From positions 1 to 17,661 of the forward strand of contig JBBTCJ010000156.1 in the NCBI GenBank assembly GCA_038043285.1: DNA of 17,661 bases, given 5' to 3'. The stretch comes from JBBTCJ01 sp038043285 (GTDB lineage Bacteria; Planctomycetota; Phycisphaerae; UBA1845). The translations under genes and the position numbers were made by a program. Positions 13,878-17,661 of this stretch are shown piece after piece. Each line of letters starts with the position of its first letter. Positions within the stretch are counted from its first letter, which is position 1. Under the pieces are notes generated by a model. That model had not been told where the DNA came from and ran no database searches. It saw only the letters and a list, made by a program, of their open reading frames with translations.

Positions 13878-14927
13878 TCAGCAGATTCGTGGGAGTTGCT
13901 CGCCGCTGAACATATCGACGACCCGCAGTGTGCCCAGCGCCGTTCGGGCGGTCACTGTTCCGGCCCGATCGCCGCGAACGGAACCGAGACGGCAGGCATT
14001 GCTTGCGTTGGCGAGGGAGCGAAGGATCGAGACCGCGCGGTCCGCCTGGGCCGACGGGACAAAGGCGACGAATCGCCCTTCGTTGGCGACGAACATCGGA
14101 TCCAATCCCAGGATCTCGCAGGCCCCGCGAACCTCCTCACATACCGGCACTTGATCCTCCTCGATTTCGATGGGCACGGCGCCGGCCTCGGCAATTTCGA
14201 CCAACGCCCCGGCCAATCCGCCGCGGGTCAGGTCGCGAAGGCCGTGAATCTCCACCCCGGCTTGCAGCAGCGCGTCCACCTGAGGCCAGAGGAAAGCCGT
14301 GTCGCTCTCCAGGGTGGTCTCGAAGCGCAATCCCTCGCGTGCGGCCATCACCGCGATACCATGTCGCCCGAGGTCGCCGCTGACGACGATCGCATCCCCA
14401 CGCCGAACGCTTTGAGGGTCAATCGTCGCGTCGTGCTCGATGACCCCGACGCCAGCCGTGGTGACGTACAGACCGTCGCCTTTGCCGCGTTCAACGACCT
14501 TGGTGTCGCCGGTAACGATGTCCACCCCCGCACGGCGGGCGGCACCGGCCATGGATTGGATCACCGCTTGCAGTTCGGCCATCGAGAATCCCTCCTCGAG
14601 GATCAGGGCCGCGCTCAGCGCCAGTGGTCTCGCTCCGCACATCGCCAGGTCGTTGAGCGTGCCGTGAACGGCCAGCACCCCGATGTCGCCGCCGGGAAAC
14701 CTGTGCGGGCTGACCACGAAGGAGTCGGTGGTGAAGGCCAGCCGCAGTGAACCCGCCCGGATCGCCGCGCCGTCGTGCCGGGCGGCCAGCGCGGGGTTGG
14801 CGAAGGCGGGGAGAATCATCCGTTCCAGAAGATCGTGCATGAGTCTGCCGCCGCCGCCGTGGGCCAACACGACCGTTGAATAGCGTGAATTCGGCATGGG
14901 ACAGGCTATGGCGTCGAGCGGGGTCAC
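13878..14927 (-). CDS. hypE: Hydrogenase maturation protein HypE
   Basis: HypE dehydrates the carbamoyl group received from HypF onto its C-terminal cysteine, yielding the thiocyanate that supplies CN ligands to the [NiFe] iron. The 349-residue protein starts at GTG 14927 and reads VTPLDAIACPMPNSRYSTVV. This start overlaps the hypD stop as GTGA, the usual coupled arrangement, and keeps the family's CP.P....Y segment that the later ATG 14897 would lose. Landmarks are LAHGGGGRLMHDLL, FTTDSFVVSPHRFPGGDIG, GDTKVVERGKGDG, LRDLTRGGLAGALVEIAE and PMFVANEGRF of the AIR-synthase fold. It ends EQLPRIC with the essential terminal Cys. It is the last gene of hypF-hypC-hypD-hypE. Confidence 0.95.
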   Translation of the reverse strand: MTPLDAIACPMPNSRYSTVVLAHGGGGRLMHDLLERMILPAFANPALAARHDGAAIRAGSLRLAFTTDSFVVSPHRFPGGDIGVLAVHGTLNDLAMCGARPLALSAALILEEGFSMAELQAVIQSMAGAARRAGVDIVTGDTKVVERGKGDGLYVTTAGVGVIEHDATIDPQSVRRGDAIVVSGDLGRHGIAVMAAREGLRFETTLESDTAFLWPQVDALLQAGVEIHGLRDLTRGGLAGALVEIAEAGAVPIEIEEDQVPVCEEVRGACEILGLDPMFVANEGRFVAFVPSAQADRAVSILRSLANASNACRLGSVRGDRAGTVTARTALGTLRVVDMFSGEQLPRIC

Positions 14928-16027
14928 GGGTGAATCGGCAGGGCCGTGCGCCGATGGCGATAATAGGCGGCGCAGGCCCCCTCCGAGGAGACCATCGTTG
15001 CACCCAAAGGTTGCTCCGGCGAACACCGCGTTCCGAACGCGCTGCACTCAAGCGGTTTCTTCAACCCTTGCAGGATCAGCCCGGCGATGCACTCCGTCGA
15101 CTCGTGCACCTCGACAGCATCCAGGGAGAAACGCCGCTCGGCGTCGAATTGGGCGTACGATGCCCGAAGGCGCAAACCGCTGGCGGGGATCGGCCCGATG
15201 CCGCGCCATTTCCGGGGTACCACCTCAAACACCTCGCGCACCATCGCCTGGGCCTCGACGTTTCCCTCACGCCGGACGAACCGGGCATATTGGTTTTCCA
15301 CTTCCGCGCGACCTTCTTCCAACTGCCGCACGCATCGATAGACGCCCTGAAGAAGATCAATGGGTTCGAAACCGGTGACCACGATGGGTACGCGATACTT
15401 CCGCGCCAGCGGTTCGTACTCCGTGAATCCCATCACCGTGCACACGTGCCCGGCCGCGAGGAACCCCTGCACCCGGTTCTCTCCGGAGGAGAGGATCGCC
15501 TCCATCGCCGGCGGGACCAGCACGTGGGACACGAGAATGGAGAAGTTGGCCGCGCCGTCGGCGGCTGCGCGATGAACGGCCATCGCGTTAGCCGGCGCGG
15601 TGGTCTCGAACCCGACCGCGAAGAACACAACCTGTCTGGTGGGGTTCGTTTGGGCGATGCACAGCGCGTCGAGCGGCGAATAGACGACGCGCACGTCCGC
15701 GCCGCGAGCCTTGGCGGAGAACAAGTCGCCTTTGGTCCCTGGAACCCGCAGCATGTCGCCGAACGAACAGAAGATCACCTCGGGGTGCAGGGCGAGGTCC
15801 ACGGCCTTGTCGATCAACTCGACCGGCGTGACGCAGACGGGGCAGCCTGGTCCATGTACGAGGGTGATCGACGCAGGCAACAGGGCGTCGATGCCGAAGC
15901 GCACGATCGCATGTGTTTGCCCGCCGCAGACCTCCATGATGGTCCACGGGCTGGTGACCAAACGGGTGATCGCATCGGCGCATTTCCGGGCCTGTCGTCC
16001 GTCTCGGTACTCATCGAGGTACTTCAT
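14924..16027 (-). CDS. hypD: Hydrogenase maturation protein HypD
   Basis: HypD, with HypC, is the scaffold on which Fe(CN)2CO is assembled for [NiFe]-hydrogenases. The full 367 residues are present. Conserved features seen are MEVCGGQTHAI (with the active-site Cys), HGPGCPVCVTP, VGFETTAPANA, the SHVLVPPA segment, GFLAAGHVCTVMG and GFEPIDLLQG. The C-terminal cysteine cluster for the [4Fe-4S] centre includes ECIAGLILQG, LECSAFGTRCSPE and SSEGACAAYY. The ATG start overlaps the hypC stop as ATGA (16024-16027) and the stop overlaps the hypE GTG, so translation is tightly coupled. Nothing is missing. Confidence 0.96.
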   Translation of the reverse strand: MKYLDEYRDGRQARKCADAITRLVTSPWTIMEVCGGQTHAIVRFGIDALLPASITLVHGPGCPVCVTPVELIDKAVDLALHPEVIFCSFGDMLRVPGTKGDLFSAKARGADVRVVYSPLDALCIAQTNPTRQVVFFAVGFETTAPANAMAVHRAAADGAANFSILVSHVLVPPAMEAILSSGENRVQGFLAAGHVCTVMGFTEYEPLARKYRVPIVVTGFEPIDLLQGVYRCVRQLEEGRAEVENQYARFVRREGNVEAQAMVREVFEVVPRKWRGIGPIPASGLRLRASYAQFDAERRFSLDAVEVHESTECIAGLILQGLKKPLECSAFGTRCSPEQPLGATMVSSEGACAAYYRHRRTALPIHP

Positions 16028-16272
16028 GAGCTTGCCAGTTCACCCAGCTCGTCGATCTGCCGCAAGTACTCAAATACGCGCATGGCCTCCTGTTCGTTGA
16101 CCTGGGAGATGGCGAATCCCACGTGCACGAGTACATAATCCCCCACGGTCGCCGCAGGAACGAAGGCCAAGTTCACGTCCTTGACGATTCCGCCGAAATC
16201 GACCTTGCCGCTCCGCATCGACGGCTCGGCATCCGCGATCCGGGTGATTCGACCGGGAACGGCCAGACACAC
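16024..16272 (-). CDS. hypC: Hydrogenase maturation chaperone HypC
   Basis: HypC/HybG chaperones carry the iron-ligand precursor from HypD to the hydrogenase large subunit. The protein is 82 residues. The start is GTG 16272, giving (M)CLAVPGRI, the invariant N-terminus with essential Cys2. GGAGGAG lies seven bases upstream, partly inside the end of hypF. The rest fits the family: VDFGGIVKDVNLAFVPAATVGDYVLVHVGFAISQV. A longer frame to 16371 exists, but it would bury Cys2 and is a shadow of hypF. It begins only 4 bp after the hypF stop and overlaps hypD by 4 bp. Confidence 0.95.
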   Translation of the reverse strand: MCLAVPGRITRIADAEPSMRSGKVDFGGIVKDVNLAFVPAATVGDYVLVHVGFAISQVNEQEAMRVFEYLRQIDELGELASS

Positions 16273-16276
16273 GGTG

Positions 16277-17661
16277 TCACTCCTCCGCGCACGCGGCGAT
16301 CTGCCCCAGGGCGATTCCGCCGTCGTTGGGCGGAACGCGCTGGTGCCAGTATGGCCGAAATCCATCCTCACGCAATCGCCGAATCGCCCGTTCGGTCAGC
16401 ACCTTGTTTTGAAAACATCCCCCCGTCAGCACGACCTTCTCGCGGTCGGCCTGGCGCGCCTCCCGGCAGATCGCCTCGACCAAGCTATTGTGCAACCGGG
16501 CGGCTATTCGCCCCGGCGCCACCCCGCGACGACGATCGTCGATCGCGCCGCACACGATGGACGACCAATCGACCGACGCCCCATCGTAGCACTCGTCGCA
16601 AGGCTCGACGGCGAACTCCAGTTCCATGGCCGCCTGCCCCTCGAAGCTCGATCGTGCTCGCAGACCGACGATGGCGCTCAGGGCGTCAAAGAGTCTTCCG
16701 GCGCTGGAGGTCACGGGAGAGTTCAGTCCTTTCCGGAGCATGGTCAGCAGCACGTCAAGCTCCGCAAGGCTGAACCCCAGGTCCACCGGGACGTTGTCGC
16801 CGAAGAGTTCGTACAACACTCCCAAAGCGCAGCGGCGCGGCTCGCGGACGGCCTGTTCTCCGCCTGGGAGGCGGAAGGTGCGAAGGTGGGCGATGCGATC
16901 GAACCCGCCGCGGTGCACCGCCAAAAACTCCCCGCCCCAGATGGTTCCATCCAAACCGTACCCGGTACCGTCCCAGGCTACGCCCAGCACGGGCGGGGCA
17001 AGCTCGTTCTCGGCCATGCACGACAGCACGTGGGCGTAATGGTGCTGCACGCGACGCGGCGCGGGACTCAACGCCTCCGCGAACCGGGTGGATGGATAAT
17101 CAGGATGCAGGTCGCAAACCACCTGGGCGGCGCGGAAGTCGAAGAGCCGCTCCAACCCGTCGATGCTCTCGCGGAACGCATCCAACGTCCGCGAAGTTCC
17201 CAGGTCGCCGACGTGCTGGCTCAGAAGGACGTCGGTCTCCAAGGCCACGGCGGTGGCGCTTCTTTGATGAGCACCGACGGCCAACACTCGCGGCATCGGA
17301 CGGGATAGGGTGATGGGCAGCGGGGCATACCCGCGCGCCCGGCGGAGGATCATTTCGCGATCGGCGACGACGCGCACGACCGAGTCATCGACGCGCCGCG
17401 CAATCGGGCGGTTGTGAACCAGAAACACGTCGGCGACACGGCCCAGCCGCTCGAGGGCCTCCGAGGTATCCTTACAGATCGGCTCATCGCGCAGATTTCC
17501 GCTGGTGGCGACGATGGGAAACCCCAGTTCCTTCATCAGGAGATGATGCAGCGGGGTGTAGGGAAGCATCAGTCCGAGGTAGGGATTTCCCGGCGCCACC
17601 GACTCCGCCGTGCCGCGGCCGCGCCGCTTCAGGATGACAATGGGCGCCTCGGGAGATTCCA
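16277..17661 (-). CDS. hypF: Carbamoyltransferase HypF (5' part cut by window edge)
   Basis: HypF uses carbamoyl phosphate and ATP to carbamoylate the HypE C-terminal Cys. About 461 codons are present of roughly 750-780. The acylphosphatase domain, zinc fingers and start of the YrdC domain lie beyond the right edge. Visible parts are the later YrdC-like domain (GNPYLGLMLPYTPLHHLLM, PIVATSGNLRDEPICKD, HNRPIARRVDDSVVR) and the Kae1-like carbamoyltransferase domain with VQHHYAHVLS metal-binding histidines, GVAWDGTGYGLDGTIWGGEF and VVLTGGCFQNKVL, plus a PNDGGIALGQ ending. The frame is open to the edge, where the residues read ESPEAPIVILKRRG. It is upstream of hypC by 4 bp. The operon promoter is outside the window. 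Confidence 0.95.
   Translation of the reverse strand, partial: ESPEAPIVILKRRGRGTAESVAPGNPYLGLMLPYTPLHHLLMKELGFPIVATSGNLRDEPICKDTSEALERLGRVADVFLVHNRPIARRVDDSVVRVVADREMILRRARGYAPLPITLSRPMPRVLAVGAHQRSATAVALETDVLLSQHVGDLGTSRTLDAFRESIDGLERLFDFRAAQVVCDLHPDYPSTRFAEALSPAPRRVQHHYAHVLSCMAENELAPPVLGVAWDGTGYGLDGTIWGGEFLAVHRGGFDRIAHLRTFRLPGGEQAVREPRRCALGVLYELFGDNVPVDLGFSLAELDVLLTMLRKGLNSPVTSSAGRLFDALSAIVGLRARSSFEGQAAMELEFAVEPCDECYDGASVDWSSIVCGAIDDRRRGVAPGRIAARLHNSLVEAICREARQADREKVVLTGGCFQNKVLTERAIRRLREDGFRPYWHQRVPPNDGGIALGQIAACAEE

Noticed and set aside
14928..15047. Longer hypE start at 15047
   Set aside because: It lies wholly inside hypD. The GTGA overlap at 14924-14927 is the normal coupled start and matches the family N-terminus.

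Overview
This is a GC-rich bacterial window that most likely comes from a planctomycete, perhaps Phycisphaerae-like. The evidence is indirect. There is a large secreted protein with Asp/Asn-rich 'DCNANGIPDEC' motifs, a thrombospondin-3-like calcium repeat and an IPTL-CTERM-type tail. There are also an imuA-imuB-dnaE2 mutagenesis cassette, a nickel superoxide dismutase, and many short hairpin repeats between genes. No rRNA, tRNA, CRISPR array, transposase or integrase was recognised.

Layout. (1) 1-4385, minus strand: imuA, imuB and dnaE2 (cut by the left edge) form a translesion-synthesis operon. Its promoter region carries a direct repeat and a GAAC-N4-GTAC site. (2) 4607-8676: two copies of a 200-bp sequence, 197/200 identical and 3,870 bp apart. 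The sequence spans the upstream region and first 13 codons of tatD. The right copy leads into an intact tatD (8637-9395); the left copy is a broken 5' stub. Between them lie a small conserved-type gene without a canonical start codon (4927-5163), a 928-residue secreted protein with a YWTD-like and a kelch-like propeller (5235-8021), and a hairpin-rich non-coding stretch (8022-8476). (3) 9742-11403, plus strand: sodN (nickel SOD) with an apparent cleavable signal peptide, followed after 9 bp by an M42-like metallopeptidase. (4) 11457-13119, minus strand: a secreted FecR-domain protein and a small protein with three 'FGG/CGG/MGG' strands that resembles LiaF-type repeats. (5) 13120-13877: a gene-poor stretch with two well-formed divergent sigma70-like promoters, a possible 26-residue membrane peptide, and structured repeats. 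(6) 13878-17661, minus strand: hypF (cut by the right edge), hypC, hypD and hypE, tightly coupled, encoding [NiFe]-hydrogenase cyanide-ligand synthesis and assembly.

How the parts relate. The Imu cassette is a coherent mutagenesis module and the Hyp operon a coherent maturation module. sodN and hyp share a nickel theme, but nothing here shows they are co-regulated. The strongest structural oddity is the tatD 5'-end duplication around the secreted-protein segment, which looks like a recent insertion or recombination event. I see no complete new defence or mobile system. The best novelty candidates are that duplication, the SOD with a signal peptide in place of a visible SodX partner, the small gene with an AUC-type start, and the promoter-driven leader with a tiny membrane ORF.
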